A stretch of 64,000 nt of DNA from Stagnihabitans lacustris (GCF_025950525.1 NZ_JAPDGS010000001.1:496001-560000), one strand, 5' to 3'; numbered from the stretch's first letter, positions 1-10,765 are shown. Numbers and translations are program-made. The notes: generated by a model from the letters alone, not told the origin.

Positions 1-5
1 GTGTC

Positions 6-2561
6 CTATTTCGACTTATCCACAGCATCGGCCAAAGCCAGATGCGCCGCCGCCAACCGCGCCAAAGGCACCCGGTAAGGGCTGCAAGAGACGTAATCGA
101 ATCGGGCGCGGCGACAGAAATCAATCGATTCGGGGTTGCCGCCATGCTCGCCGCAGATCGAAAGCGTCAGGTCGCCGCGCGTCGCCCGCCCCCGTTCTGC
201 CCCGATCAACAAGAGTTCCCCCACCCCGTCCACATCCAGCGACATGAAGGGATCTTCGGGGAAAACGCCCTGCGCCACATAGGTCCCCATGAACCGCCCG
301 GCATCGTCGCGCGACAGGCCATAGGTCATCTGCGTCAGGTCGTTGGTGCCAAAAGACAGAAAGGCCGCGTGATGGGCGATCTCTCCGGCGCGCAGCGCGG
401 CCCGCGGGGTTTCGACCATGACGCCCAGCTTGTATTCAAAGGCCACCCCGGTCTGGACCTTTACCGCGGCCGCGACCTTGTCGATATTGGTCTTGACCAA
501 CTCGACCTCGCGGGAGGCAGAGACCAGCGGGATCATCACCTCGGGCACGACCGGCGTGCCCTGTTTGCCCGCCTCCACCGTCGCCTCAAAGATCGCCCGC
601 GCCTGCATCTCGTAGATTTCCGGCAGGACGACGCCCAGCCGCACACCGCGCATCCCCAGCATCGGATTGGCCTCGGACAGGGCCTCGGCGCGGCGGGTGA
701 CTTCGGACAGCGGCAGGTTCAAGGCCTCGGCCAACTCGCGCAGACCCTCTTTGGACTGTGGCAGGAATTCATGCAAAGGCGGGTCGAACAGGCGGATGCA
801 GACCGGCAGGCCCTGCATGATGGCGAAAAGCTGGACGAAATCGGCGCGCTGCATCGGCAAAAGACGCGCCAAGGCCGCGGCGCGGTCGGGCGCCGATCCG
901 GCAAAGATCATCTCGCGCATCACGACCAGGCGGTCTTCGTCAAAGAACATGTGTTCGGTGCGGCAAAGCCCGATCCCCTCGGCGGCAAACCTGCGCGCGG
1001 TCGAGGCATCCGAAGGCGTGTCGGCATTGGCCCGGATGCCGATGTCGCGCACGGCATCGGCCCAGCCCAGAAGCTTTTGGAAATTGTCATCCAGCGCCGC
1101 GGCCAGCATCACCGCAGCCCCCGCCAGAACCTCGCCGGTTGATCCGTCCACCGTGATCTGGTCGCCCTCGTGGAAGATGCGGCCATCGGGCGCGGTGATC
1201 CGCCGTTCCTTGGCGTCGATGCGCAACCCATTGGCGCCCACGACTGCAGGCACCCCGATCCCCCGCGCGATCACCGCGGCATGAGAGGTCGTCCCCCCCC
1301 GTTCCGTCAGCACCCCCGCCGAAGCGTGCATCCCGCGGATATCCTCGGGCTGGGTCTCGCGCCGGCACAGGATGCAATCCTCGCCCCGCGATTTGGCCGC
1401 CTGGGCCGCGGTCGAGGAAAACACCACCCGCCCGGTCGCAGCCCCCGGAGAGGCCGCAATCCCCCGCGTCACCACATCCCGCGCCACGCGGGGGTCAACT
1501 TGCGGATGCAGAAGTTCGGTCAGGCTGCGCGGTTCGACCCGCAAGATCGCATCATTGCGCGAGATAATCTCGTCATCGGCCAAAGCCACCGCAATCCGCA
1601 GCCCCGCCCGCGCCGAGCGTGAGACCTTGACCGCGTCGATGATGGCCAAGCGCCCGTCTTCGATGGTGAATTCGATTTGCATCTCTTCGCGCAGCCGGGC
1701 GCGGGTGGCGACGCCGTAAGCCTCCAGCCGTTCAAAGATCGCGGGCGACAGGTCCTGCAACGAGGGGCCGCGCGCATCCTGCGTCAGATACAGCGCGTCC
1801 TGTTCGCGCAAGGCCGCGCGCCCCTGGGATTGGCCCAGATAGCGCCCCGTGACCTGCGGCGCCCCGGTGATCGCATCGACGAACTGGATGACGCCCGCGC
1901 CCGAAAGGCCCGGGCCGATGCCCTGCGCCATCTCTTGCACGACAAGCCCCAGGGCGGCATCCTGCGGCGCGCCCTTGGCCTGGCGCAAAAGCCGGGCCGA
2001 GGTCCCCTCCCAGGCCCGCGCCATCGACCGCAAAACCTCGGTCAGCTGGCGGGCAGGGTCCTCGGGGAAGGGCTCGTCCATCTCGCGCTCATAGGACCGC
2101 AGGGCCTCACGCAGACTGTCGGCGGTGTTCAGCCCGGTCTGGAAGGCGTCGGGGTCAAGGCGGGCGACATGGGTGGAATAGGCGGTGACAAAGCGCAGGA
2201 ACAGCGCGTCCGCCGCCTCGGCCCCATGGCTGTCGCGCAAGGCGCGGTGGCGGGCGGCGTTCATGCCGACGTTCAGGATCGTCCCCGGCCCGCCCCACAA
2301 GGGATTGGCGGGCGAGGGCCGCACGGAAACCAGCGGCGCCGGCCCAAACAGCTGCAAGACGGCCGATGTGTCGATCGTGGTGCCCTGAGCGATGGCGCGC
2401 ACGGTCTGGGTGGGAAGGGCCACGGTGCGCGGCACGGGCAGCTCCAGCCGGATCAGGCGTTGCAGGCATTTCGCCCGCCAGCCATGCGCCTCCGGCCGGA
2501 TCGAGGCCGTGGGGGTGATCAGCGTATGATCGGCAAGGAGGGGGATTTCCGGCTTCTGCAC
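6..2561 (-). CDS. ppdK: pyruvate, phosphate dikinase
   Basis: The enzyme interconverts pyruvate, ATP and phosphate with PEP, AMP and pyrophosphate in the cytoplasm. The phosphohistidine motif GGTTSHAAVIARG lies near residue 425, and the C-terminal PEP/pyruvate domain carries SFGTNDLTQMTYG and SICGEHGG. The frame stays open upstream to 2729, but I chose the GTG at 2561 (VQKPEIP): GAAAGG precedes it, and the stretch before it is basic, proline-rich and unlike PPDK. This gives 851 residues, slightly shorter than the usual 870-900 because the N-terminal part of the ATP-grasp domain is compact (SVRPSPANPLWGGPGT near residue 75). The gene lies downstream of glyS on the same strand, separated by about 300 bp of hairpins. 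Confidence 0.95.
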   Translation of the reverse strand: MQKPEIPLLADHTLITPTASIRPEAHGWRAKCLQRLIRLELPVPRTVALPTQTVRAIAQGTTIDTSAVLQLFGPAPLVSVRPSPANPLWGGPGTILNVGMNAARHRALRDSHGAEAADALFLRFVTAYSTHVARLDPDAFQTGLNTADSLREALRSYEREMDEPFPEDPARQLTEVLRSMARAWEGTSARLLRQAKGAPQDAALGLVVQEMAQGIGPGLSGAGVIQFVDAITGAPQVTGRYLGQSQGRAALREQDALYLTQDARGPSLQDLSPAIFERLEAYGVATRARLREEMQIEFTIEDGRLAIIDAVKVSRSARAGLRIAVALADDEIISRNDAILRVEPRSLTELLHPQVDPRVARDVVTRGIAASPGAATGRVVFSSTAAQAAKSRGEDCILCRRETQPEDIRGMHASAGVLTERGGTTSHAAVIARGIGVPAVVGANGLRIDAKERRITAPDGRIFHEGDQITVDGSTGEVLAGAAVMLAAALDDNFQKLLGWADAVRDIGIRANADTPSDASTARRFAAEGIGLCRTEHMFFDEDRLVVMREMIFAGSAPDRAAALARLLPMQRADFVQLFAIMQGLPVCIRLFDPPLHEFLPQSKEGLRELAEALNLPLSEVTRRAEALSEANPMLGMRGVRLGVVLPEIYEMQARAIFEATVEAGKQGTPVVPEVMIPLVSASREVELVKTNIDKVAAAVKVQTGVAFEYKLGVMVETPRAALRAGEIAHHAAFLSFGTNDLTQMTYGLSRDDAGRFMGTYVAQGVFPEDPFMSLDVDGVGELLLIGAERGRATRGDLTLSICGEHGGNPESIDFCRRARFDYVSCSPYRVPLARLAAAHLALADAVDKSK

Positions 2562-2670
2562 TGCGGCGCCTTTCGTTTGCAGCTGCAGGATAGCAGGGCA
2601 AGGGCGCGCGCGCCAAGGGTTTTGGCCTTGGCCTTTGGTCTTGGGCCCCAAGCGTGGCGCTTGCGGCACC

Positions 2671-2815
2671 CCCCGGGAGGGTTTCACACCCTCCCCGATC
2701 TCTTGTGGCAAGCCCCGGGAGGGTTTCACACCCTCCCGGACCCACCCGTGGGATATTTATGAAAAGATGAACGGAAAGAGGCGCGCCTTGGCTTTCATCT
2801 TTTCCCAAATATCCC
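2671..2815. repeat. two copies of a hairpin plus an inverted pair of the dispersed ATATTTGGG element
   Basis: The same 25-bp hairpin unit (stem GGGAGGG/CCCTCCC, loop TTTCACA) occurs at 2671-2695 and 2713-2737. Beside it, GGGATATTTATGAAAAGATG starts at 2750. An inverted copy, reading GGGATATTTGGGAAAAGATG on the minus strand, lies at 2792-2815. Together they fill most of the roughly 300-bp gap between the end of glyS and the start of ppdK. They could end or attenuate transcription from the glyS side. Confidence 0.8.
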
Positions 2816-2861
2816 GGGGTGAGGCGCGAAGCGCCGAGGGGCAGCGCCCCTTGCTGCCTTG

Positions 2862-5000
2862 TCAGCCCTCGATCCGGGTCAGGTCGGCCACGCCCGAGCA
2901 GATCGCCCGGATACGGTGGAGGAGGTTCAACCGGTTCCTGCGCAGGATCGGATTGTCCGCGTTGATCTGCGTGGCCGTAAAGAAGGCGTCGATGGGGGCG
3001 CGGAGCGTCGCCATGGCGGCCATGGCGGCGGGGAAGTCCTCGGCGCGCATGGCGGGCGTGATGGATTTTTCCGCCGCATCGAGGGCGGCAAACAGGGCGC
3101 GTTCCGCGTCGGTCTCGGCGAATTTGATATCGGCGCCGTAAGAATATTCGACGCCGTCCTTCTGTTCCGCCTGGGTCAGGATCGTATTGGCCCGCTTGAA
3201 ACCCTGCAGGAGGTTCGGCCCGTCCTCGGATTTGAGGAAAGCCGCCAGAGCCTCGGCGCGTTTCACCAGAAGCGTCAGGTCGTCATTGCCGGGCAAAGCC
3301 AGGCACGCGTCGATGACGTCGTGGCGGATGCCCTGGTCTTTCAGGAAGACCTTGAGCCGGTCGTGGAAGAAGGCAAGGAGGTCGGCTGACGTAACAGTCG
3401 GGTCCATATCAACTGCTGTCATCGGATTTCCCGCTTCGACCCAACGCGCGTTGATCAGCGCAACCGCCTCGCGGTTCTTATCAAACCCAGACAAAATCAG
3501 TTTCGACAGTCCAATAGTCAGCCCATTCCCCAGCACCAGCCGGATCACCCCCAGAGCCGCCCTCCGCAGGGCGAAGGGGTCCTTGCTGCCCGTGGGCTTC
3601 TCATCAATCGCCCAGAAGCCGGTCAGGGTGTCGATTTTGTCGGCCAAGGCCACGGCGACCGAGACGGGGTCGGTGGGGACGGTGTCGGTCGGACCCAAGG
3701 GGGAGTAGTGGTCGCGGGCGGCGTTGGCGACTTCGGGGGTCTCCCCGGCCTCCAGCGCGTAATACCGGCCCATTTTGCCTTGGAGTTCGGGGAACTCTCC
3801 GACCATGGCCGAACGCAGGTCGGCCTTGGCCAGGCGGGCGGCGCGGGCGGCGACGTCCGCATCTGCGCCCACCAGGGGGGCGATGTCGCGGGCCAGGGCC
3901 TCGATCCGGGTGATGCGGTCGGCTTGGGAACCCAATTTGTTGTGGAAAGTCACGGGGCGAAGGCCTTCCAGCCATTCGCCCATGCCCGCTTTGGCCACCC
4001 GCAAATCGTTGTCCCAGAAGAAGCGCGCATCCGACAGGCGGGCGCCCAGCACCTTCAGGTTGCCTTTCAGGATCGTCGCGCCCTGGTCCACTGTTTCCGT
4101 ATTGGCAACAGTCACGAAGGCCTCGATCCGCCCTGTCCGGGGGTTCTTCACCGAGAAGAACTTCTGATGCTCTTTCATGGAGGTTTGCAGGACCTCGGGC
4201 GGCAGATGCAGGAAGCCTTCCGCAATCCGGCCCATCAGCGGCACCGGCCATTCCACCAGACCCGCGATTTCGGTCAGCAACCCCCGGTCCTCGACCAGCT
4301 CCAGACCCGCGGCAAAGGCGAGGTTCTGGGCGCCTTGCAGGATCGCGGCTTCACGCTCGGCCTGGTCCAGCACGACATGGGCGCGTTTCAGCTTCACCGC
4401 GTAGTCGTCAAACCCCGTCACCGGGAAGCGGCCCTTGGACAGGAAGCGGTGGCCCTCGGTCGTGTTGGTGGAGGTGATCCCATCGACCGACATCGGCACG
4501 ACATGGGCGCCACTTTCATCCGACAGCAGGCACAGGATCGAATGAAGCGGGCGCACCCATTTCAGCGTGCCGGAGCCCCAGCGCATCGACTTGGGCCAGG
4601 GAAAGGTCCGGATCGTGGCCTCCAGCACTTCGGCGATGATCTCGGGCGCGCGGCGGCCGGGCTTTTCCAGCACGGCGTAAAGGGTGGCGACGCCCTTCTT
4701 GTCCTCGCGGCGCTCCAGTTGGTCCAGGCTCAGACCGGTGGAGCGCAAGAAGCCCTCCAAGGCCGCAGGCGGCGCATCGGCGCGGGGGCCTTTGCGTTCC
4801 TCGCGCACGGGGCGGCTTTCGGACGACAGGCCTTCGACCGACAGCGTCAGGCGGCGCGGAGTCGAAAAGGCGCCCGCGCTGGCATAGGTCAGCCCGGCAT
4901 CGACCAGGCCTTGGGTGACCATGGATTTCAGATCCTCACGCGCCTTGGCGGCCATGCGGGCGGGGATTTCCTCGGAGAAAAGTTCGATCAGAAGGTCCAT
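2862..5000 (-). CDS. glyS: glycyl-tRNA synthetase beta subunit
   Basis: This is the 712-residue beta chain of the bacterial alpha2beta2 glycyl-tRNA synthetase, which charges tRNA-Gly with the alpha chain encoded upstream. The start MDLLIELFSEEIPARM is the family's conserved N-terminus. Internal sequences such as LVEWPVPLMG and the DPFALRRAALG segment near residue 480 are typical, and the length is normal. The ATG abuts the TAA of the preceding membrane-protein gene with no spacer, so the genes are probably translationally coupled. The glyQ / small gene / glyS order is one operon. Confidence 0.97.
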   Translation of the reverse strand: MDLLIELFSEEIPARMAAKAREDLKSMVTQGLVDAGLTYASAGAFSTPRRLTLSVEGLSSESRPVREERKGPRADAPPAALEGFLRSTGLSLDQLERREDKKGVATLYAVLEKPGRRAPEIIAEVLEATIRTFPWPKSMRWGSGTLKWVRPLHSILCLLSDESGAHVVPMSVDGITSTNTTEGHRFLSKGRFPVTGFDDYAVKLKRAHVVLDQAEREAAILQGAQNLAFAAGLELVEDRGLLTEIAGLVEWPVPLMGRIAEGFLHLPPEVLQTSMKEHQKFFSVKNPRTGRIEAFVTVANTETVDQGATILKGNLKVLGARLSDARFFWDNDLRVAKAGMGEWLEGLRPVTFHNKLGSQADRITRIEALARDIAPLVGADADVAARAARLAKADLRSAMVGEFPELQGKMGRYYALEAGETPEVANAARDHYSPLGPTDTVPTDPVSVAVALADKIDTLTGFWAIDEKPTGSKDPFALRRAALGVIRLVLGNGLTIGLSKLILSGFDKNREAVALINARWVEAGNPMTAVDMDPTVTSADLLAFFHDRLKVFLKDQGIRHDVIDACLALPGNDDLTLLVKRAEALAAFLKSEDGPNLLQGFKRANTILTQAEQKDGVEYSYGADIKFAETDAERALFAALDAAEKSITPAMRAEDFPAAMAAMATLRAPIDAFFTATQINADNPILRRNRLNLLHRIRAICSGVADLTRIEG

Positions 5001-5486
5001 TTACTTCTCCGTTCCGGGGGCAAGCTGGTTCCAGGCATAGGCCCGGCCATCGGGGAAGACCGCCACGACGCGGTCGATTTCGACATCATTTGTGTTGGGC
5101 ACGACATCGGCCTGAGAGAGAAAGGCCACGGCCTCGCCACTTTCCAGCGCCTCGCCGATCGCATCGGCGTCAAAACAGTCAAACCAGCCCGGCGCGATCA
5201 GAGGCGTGGGCTTTTCATAGACGGTATAGGCCTCGGTCAGGGTGGCGAGGCTTTGCTCGGCCACGAAACAGGCGCGGAACTTCAAGGGCGAGGAGGTGCC
5301 GTCGATCCCCTTGACGTCGCGCACCGGGATGGCCTCGGCCGTGCCCGACAGCGCGGTCAGCAGGATTTCGGAGCCCGGGGTGAAGGTCACTTGGGTATAG
5401 GGCCCATATTCCTGCATGTAATAGACCACCGCCCCCGCGGCCAGCGCAGTCAGCACGATGGCACCCACGACGAACTTGCCATTCAC
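5001..5486 (-). CDS. DUF6446-like membrane-anchored protein inside the glyQ-glyS operon
   Basis: This 161-residue protein starts at a GTG ([12 protein letters not shown]) that overlaps the glyQ stop as GTGA, and it ends directly against the glyS ATG. The first 20 or so residues form one hydrophobic segment ([19 protein letters not shown]), so the protein is probably anchored in the inner membrane with a periplasmic domain. I recognise it as resembling the Rhodobacteraceae family called DUF6446, whose function I do not know. Two Cys residues are visible, in KFRACF and FDCFDADA. Tight coupling to both synthetase subunits is the only clue to its role. A longer start at 5540 would overlap glyQ and lacks support. 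Confidence 0.85.
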   Translation of the reverse strand: MNGKFVVGAIVLTALAAGAVVYYMQEYGPYTQVTFTPGSEILLTALSGTAEAIPVRDVKGIDGTSSPLKFRACFVAEQSLATLTEAYTVYEKPTPLIAPGWFDCFDADAIGEALESGEAVAFLSQADVVPNTNDVEIDRVVAVFPDGRAYAWNQLAPGTEK

Positions 5487-6421
5487 GACACCACCGCCGC
5501 ATCGGCGCCGGCTTCCGTCATCCGAAACGCGTCGGCGCATTTCTTGGCCAAGGCGCGGACGCGGCCGATATAGGCTTGGCGTTCGGTCACGGAAATCACG
5601 CCCCGCGCGTCAAGCAGGTTGAACAGGTGGCTGGCCTTGATCGTCTGGTCATAGGCGGGATGCGCCATGATGATGCGCTTGCCGGTCTTGGGGTCGACCT
5701 CAGGCACGTCCAGCAGGCGGGCACATTCCTTTTCGGCGTTCTCGAAATGCTGGAACAGCATCGCGGTATCGGCGGCGTCGAAATTGTGGCGCGAATATTC
5801 CTCTTCGGTCTGGCGGAAGATATCGCCATAGGTCAACGGGATCGGCGACTGCGGATCGTTGAAGGGCATGGTCATGACATGGTCGATGCCCAGCACATAC
5901 ATGGCCAGACGCTCCAGCCCATAGGTCAGCTCGCCCGAGACCGGCTTGCAATCATGGCCGCCGACCTGTTGGAAATAGGTGAACTGGCTGACCTCCATCC
6001 CGTCGCACCAGACCTCCCAGCCCAGACCCCAGGCGCCCAAGGTCGGGCTCTCCCAGTCGTCCTCGACAAAGCGGATGTCGTGGATGGAAGGGTCCAGACC
6101 GATGGCGGCCAGGCTTCCCAGATACAGGTCCTGCAAATTAGGCGGCGAGGGTTTGATGATGACCTGATACTGGTAATAGTGCTGCAGCCGGTTGGGGTTC
6201 TCGCCATAGCGGCCATCGGTCGGCCGGCGTGAGGGTTGCACATAGGCGGCGGCCCAGGGCTTGGTCCCCAAGGACCGCAGCGTGGTCGCCGGGTGGAAAG
6301 TGCCCGCGCCGACCTCCATGTCATAGGGCTGCAGGATGGCGCAGCCATGGCCCGCCCAATAGGTCATCAGCCGAAGGATGATCTCTTGGAAGCTCTTGGG
6401 CGTGGGCAGGGGTGCGGTCAT
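5483..6421 (-). CDS. glyQ: glycyl-tRNA synthetase alpha subunit
   Basis: This is the catalytic class II core of the alpha2beta2 glycyl-tRNA synthetase. The hallmark segments are [17 protein letters not shown] near the N-terminus, [18 protein letters not shown], and the [19 protein letters not shown] region. I chose the ATG at 6421 ([11 protein letters not shown]), giving 312 residues, normal for GlyQ. The open frame runs far upstream to 8644, but that part is antisense to the divergent secreted-protein gene and resembles no protein. GAGG lies about 8 bases before the ATG. Confidence 0.97.
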   Translation of the reverse strand: MTAPLPTPKSFQEIILRLMTYWAGHGCAILQPYDMEVGAGTFHPATTLRSLGTKPWAAAYVQPSRRPTDGRYGENPNRLQHYYQYQVIIKPSPPNLQDLYLGSLAAIGLDPSIHDIRFVEDDWESPTLGAWGLGWEVWCDGMEVSQFTYFQQVGGHDCKPVSGELTYGLERLAMYVLGIDHVMTMPFNDPQSPIPLTYGDIFRQTEEEYSRHNFDAADTAMLFQHFENAEKECARLLDVPEVDPKTGKRIIMAHPAYDQTIKASHLFNLLDARGVISVTERQAYIGRVRALAKKCADAFRMTEAGADAAVVS

Positions 6422-6598
6422 GGTGGGGCCTCTTCGCGAATGCGCCTTCTCCATAGGCAAGCCCTGCGGTCGGGTCAATGTCGCGCGCCTGCATTTGCAG
6501 GCTTTCGGCCATTTCAGGGAGTGACCTTGCCGCGGATTGTTTCTATTGTCGCACCCCGACAGGGAGCCCATCGGCTTCGCTTTGGAACACGGAAGAAG

Positions 6599-8356
6599 AT
6601 GCGGATTTTCAGGTCTCGGTTCAGGTTTCGGTTGTATGTGGCGTTTGTGGTCCTGGTTTTGGGTCTCGGGCGGGGTGCGGTGGCGCAAGATCAGGTCTGG
6701 TTGCAGATCGAGGCCCAGCCCAATCTGGCCAAGGCCCAGGAAAGGGCCGCGGCCTATGCGGGCGTCCTGCCCGAGGTCAAGGGCTATGCGCTGGACAGCG
6801 GCTGGTATGGGATCGCGGTGGGGCCGATGTCGTCGGACCGCGCGGTGGACCTGCTGGCCAGCCTGACCGCGGCGGGCACGATCCCGGCCGACAGCTATAT
6901 CACCGACGGGGCGAGCCTTGGGCCGGTCTTCTATCCCGGAGCCGACGCCGCCCAGGTGGCAGAGCCCGTGGCCCCGGCCGTCGAACCTGTGGCCGAACCT
7001 GTGGTCGAACCTGTGGCCGCAGCGGAACCCGGCCTTCCCGACGAGACCGTCGCCGAAGCCAAGGCCTCGGAGGCGGCGCTTGGCGACAAGGACCGCCAAG
7101 ACCTGCAAATGGCCTTGAAATGGTTCGGTTTTTACGATGGCAAGGTCGATGGCCGCATCGGGGCGGGGTCGCGCAAGTCGATGGCCGCCTGGCAAGAGGC
7201 CCAGGGGCTGGAGCCGACCGGCGTCCTGACCACGGCGCAGCGCAGCCGCCTGACCGAGGGGTATCGCTCCGAAGAGGGCCTGTTTGGCTTTGAACTGGTG
7301 AGCGAACCCGAAGCCGGGATCGAGCTGACGCTTCCCATGGCCATGCTGGACTTCGACGGCTACGCCCCGCCCTTTGTCCGCTACAAAGGCAAGGATGGCG
7401 CGGGGCTTTCGGCCATGCTGATTTCGGAACCCGGGACCTCTGCGGCGCTTTCGGGCCTGTATGAGGTGCTGCAGACGCTGGACACGATGCCTCCCAATGG
7501 CGAGCGCGCCTTGGGCGAAGAGGATTTCACCATCCGTGGGGCGAACGACAAGATCGCCTCGCTGGCCTATGCGACGGTGGCGGGCGGCAACGTCAAGGGC
7601 TTTGTCCTGACCTGGGATGTGGCGCTTTCGGCGCAGATGGAGCGGGTCTTGCCGCTGGTGCAAAGCTCGTTCCGGTCGACCGGGGAAAAGGCGATGGACC
7701 CGGGGCTGGTGCCCTTGGACGAGGCCGTCAAGCGCGGGCTGATCGCGGGGATTTCGGCGAAAAAGCCCAAGTCCTCGGCGACTGGGTTTTTTGTCGATCC
7801 GAAGGGGGCGGTGGTGACGCTGGCTTCGGCGGTGCAGGCCTGCGGCACGGTGACGCTGGATCACCGGACCGAGGTGGATGTGAAGCTGCTGGGCGATCTG
7901 GCGGTGTTGACGCCGAAAACCCCGGTGGCGCCGCGGGCCTATGCGGCCTTTGCCACGGGGGCGCCGCAGGCTGGGGCTCCGGTGACGTTGGCGGGCTATT
8001 CCTGGGGCGAGCGGCTGTCGGCGCCGGTTCTGACGCGGGGCACGCTGGAAGAGGCCGCGGGGCTGAACGGGGAAAAGGGCCTGGCGCGGCTGGGCATCAC
8101 GGCGCGAGAGGGCGACCTTGGCGGCCCGGTGCTGGATGCTTCGGGCGCGGTGATCGGGATGCTGATCCCGGTGCCCGAGGGCCTGCCGGAGGGCCTGGGC
8201 TTTGTTGCGACCTCGGGCGCGCTGACTTCGGCGCTGAGCGATCCGGCCGGGGCAGGGCTGACGCTGTCGGCGGCGACCGCGACCGCCAAGGCCTCTCCCG
8301 ACGCCCTGACGGCTGCGGCGCGGGGGATGACGGTGCTGGTGTCCTGCTGGGAATAA
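6599..8356 (+). CDS. secreted SPOR-like/peptidoglycan-binding protein with a degenerate trypsin-like domain
   Basis: The 585-residue protein begins with a basic signal peptide ([16 protein letters not shown], hydrophobic core, likely cut after AVA). A SPOR-like segment follows (about residues 27-105), then a Pro/Glu/Val linker with [12 protein letters not shown] repeats, a PG_binding_1-like domain ([16 protein letters not shown], about 175-225) and a C-terminal chymotrypsin/HtrA-like fold (about 390-545). In that fold the position of the catalytic His reads VVTLASAV instead of the usual TxAHxV, and the GDSGGP position reads GDLGGPVLD, so His and Ser are both missing. DLAVL, where the Asp lies, remains. 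It is therefore probably a non-catalytic envelope protein. Start ATG 6599 follows GGAAGA. The gene is divergent from glyQ. Confidence 0.88.
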   Translation: MRIFRSRFRFRLYVAFVVLVLGLGRGAVAQDQVWLQIEAQPNLAKAQERAAAYAGVLPEVKGYALDSGWYGIAVGPMSSDRAVDLLASLTAAGTIPADSYITDGASLGPVFYPGADAAQVAEPVAPAVEPVAEPVVEPVAAAEPGLPDETVAEAKASEAALGDKDRQDLQMALKWFGFYDGKVDGRIGAGSRKSMAAWQEAQGLEPTGVLTTAQRSRLTEGYRSEEGLFGFELVSEPEAGIELTLPMAMLDFDGYAPPFVRYKGKDGAGLSAMLISEPGTSAALSGLYEVLQTLDTMPPNGERALGEEDFTIRGANDKIASLAYATVAGGNVKGFVLTWDVALSAQMERVLPLVQSSFRSTGEKAMDPGLVPLDEAVKRGLIAGISAKKPKSSATGFFVDPKGAVVTLASAVQACGTVTLDHRTEVDVKLLGDLAVLTPKTPVAPRAYAAFATGAPQAGAPVTLAGYSWGERLSAPVLTRGTLEEAAGLNGEKGLARLGITAREGDLGGPVLDASGAVIGMLIPVPEGLPEGLGFVATSGALTSALSDPAGAGLTLSAATATAKASPDALTAAARGMTVLVSCWE

Positions 8357-8370
8357 GGTGATCGGAGATT

Positions 8371-8415
8371 GCCAAGCAAAAGGCCCGCAGCAGAGCTGCG
8401 GGCCTTTTGCTTGGC
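8371..8415. terminator. perfect 21-bp-stem hairpin between convergent genes
   Basis: The left arm GCCAAGCAAAAGGCCCGCAG (plus one C) pairs perfectly with the right arm around a 3-base AGA loop. The CTTTT/AAAAG tracts inside the stem allow termination in both directions. It lies 14 bp after the stop of the pseudoprotease gene, which converges on ilvC. Confidence 0.85.
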
Positions 8416-8590
8416 GGTGGCACCTGCGGTGGGCGGGCCCTGCCGACTGCACCGACGGCCTTGGATCGGAAGCGTCGCCCTGCCGACTGGGAGGCAGGGT
8501 CTTGGGCGCTTTTCCTGCAGGGGGGGCGGGAGGGGGAGAGTTTTGACGCGCTCTGGTGCGGTTGCGTAGCCCGGGGCTACCCGCCAAGCG

Positions 8591-8617
8591 AAAGGGCCGG
8601 AGGTTTCCCCCCGGCCC
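8591..8617 (-). terminator. intrinsic terminator of ilvC
   Basis: On the minus strand GGGCCGG pairs with CCGGCCC and is followed by TTTCGCTT. A second GC hairpin (GGCGGGGT/ACCCCGCC, about 8632-8654) lies just before it, immediately after the ilvC stop. Confidence 0.7.
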
Positions 8618-8658
8618 CTCATCCTGCGGTCGGGCGGGGTTCACCCCGCCGCCCGGCT

Positions 8659-9771
<1,113 letters not shown>

Positions 9772-9804
9772 TCATGCGTCATTTGGACCAAAGGTGAAGA
9801 TTTC

Positions 9805-10260
9805 ATGCTGGACGATGCCGACCGCCGCATCCTGCGCCATTGGCTGGCCGAGCCCGGGGCCCCGCGGGGCGCCTTGGCCGAACGCGCCGGGGTGACGCCC
9901 GCCACTTTGGGCCGCCGGCTGGAGAAGATGCGCGCGTCGGGCGTCATCAAGGCGGTGCGGGCGCGGATCGACTGGCGCGCCTTGGGCTATGCGGTCGAGG
10001 TCTCGTTGCGGTTCACCCTGGACAAGACCAACCCCCGCGCCTTTGACGAATTCATCGCGGCGGCAAGGGGCGTGCCCGAGGTCGTCGGCATCGAGACCTT
10101 CCTTGGAAGGGTGGATGTCCGCCTGAACGCCGTGGCCCGCGATATGGGCCATTGGCAAGAGGTCTACCGCGAAAAGATCCTCGGCCTGCCGCATATCTCG
10201 GAGGTCGAGGCGCTCATGCTGATCTCCACCATCAAGGAGTCGGAGGGGCTGCCGCTATGA
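9805..10260 (+). CDS. Lrp/AsnC family transcriptional regulator
   Basis: A 151-residue protein with an N-terminal winged helix-turn-helix (LDDADRRILRHWL, then LAERAGVTPATLGRRLEKM, about residues 1-50) and a C-terminal RAM-type alpha/beta ligand domain (EVSLRFTLDK to EALMLIST). The ATG at 9805 is chosen because the HTH begins right after it. The longer frame from 9721 only adds promoter sequence. Its stop overlaps the next Lrp gene as ATGA, so the two proteins are probably made together and may form heteromers. Divergent placement next to ilvC suggests control of branched-chain amino acid synthesis. The effector cannot be read from the sequence. Confidence 0.9.
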   Translation: MLDDADRRILRHWLAEPGAPRGALAERAGVTPATLGRRLEKMRASGVIKAVRARIDWRALGYAVEVSLRFTLDKTNPRAFDEFIAAARGVPEVVGIETFLGRVDVRLNAVARDMGHWQEVYREKILGLPHISEVEALMLISTIKESEGLPL

Positions 10261-10715
10261 TTGACCTTGATGACACCGACCGGGCGCTGTTGCGGGGGCT
10301 CTCGCTGGAGGGCGATCTTTCGGCAGGCGAACTCGGGCGGCGGCTGGGGCTGTCGCAGCCAGCCGCCTGGCGCCGGGTCAAGCGGCTGGAGGAGGCGGGG
10401 GTGCTGCAGGGGCTGCGCATCGAGACCGACCGCGCGGCCTTGGGCTTTGGCGTGACGGTGTTCCTGGGGGTCAAGCTTGCCGCCAAGGGGCGCGGCAGTT
10501 TCGAGGACTTTGAACGCGCCGTGGTGGCCATCCCCGAGGTTCAGGTGGTCCAGCATGTGTTGGGGCTGTTTGACTACCGGCTGCGGGTCGTGGCCCGCGA
10601 TATTCCCGATTTTGAACGCGTCCTGCGACGGCGGGTGATGACCCTGCCAGGCGTGGGCAATGTCGAGGCCAATGTGCTTTTGTCAGAAGAAGCGCGGCCG
10701 GGGCCGATTGGGTAG
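10257..10715 (+). CDS. second Lrp/AsnC family regulator, coupled to the first
   Basis: The 152-residue paralogue starts at the ATG overlapping the preceding TGA (ATGA). The HTH is LDDTDRALLRGLS through LSQPAAWRRVKRLEE. The RAM-like domain follows (TVFLGVKLAAKG to NVEANVLLSEE). The two proteins share layout but are clearly diverged, which argues for distinct roles rather than recent duplication. Paired AsnC-like proteins also occur as siroheme decarboxylase subunits (AhbA/B, NirDLGH), but no heme or nitrite-reduction gene is nearby, so a regulator is the better reading. Confidence 0.88.
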   Translation: MIDLDDTDRALLRGLSLEGDLSAGELGRRLGLSQPAAWRRVKRLEEAGVLQGLRIETDRAALGFGVTVFLGVKLAAKGRGSFEDFERAVVAIPEVQVVQHVLGLFDYRLRVVARDIPDFERVLRRRVMTLPGVGNVEANVLLSEEARPGPIG

Positions 10716-10728
10716 CGGCGGGGTTCAC

Positions 10729-10765
10729 CCCGTCACCCCCAACCCGTCACCCCCAACCCGTCACC
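10729..10765. repeat. 2.6 copies of a 14-bp tandem repeat
   Basis: The unit CCCGTCACCCCCAA is repeated at 10729, 10743 and 10757 (partial) between the convergent lrp and rbsD/fucU genes. The last copy supplies the stop codon of the minus-strand gene, so repeat slippage could alter that gene's C-terminus. Confidence 0.75.

Noticed and set aside
6422..8644. Very long N-terminal extension of the glyQ frame
   Set aside because: It lies antisense to the secreted pseudoprotease gene, is Arg/Pro/Gln-rich and unlike GlyQ. The conserved GlyQ start is at 6421.
10257..10715. AhbA/AhbB-type siroheme decarboxylase pair
   Set aside because: No heme, nir or siroheme gene is near, both proteins keep normal Lrp HTH motifs, and the location beside ilvC favours regulators.
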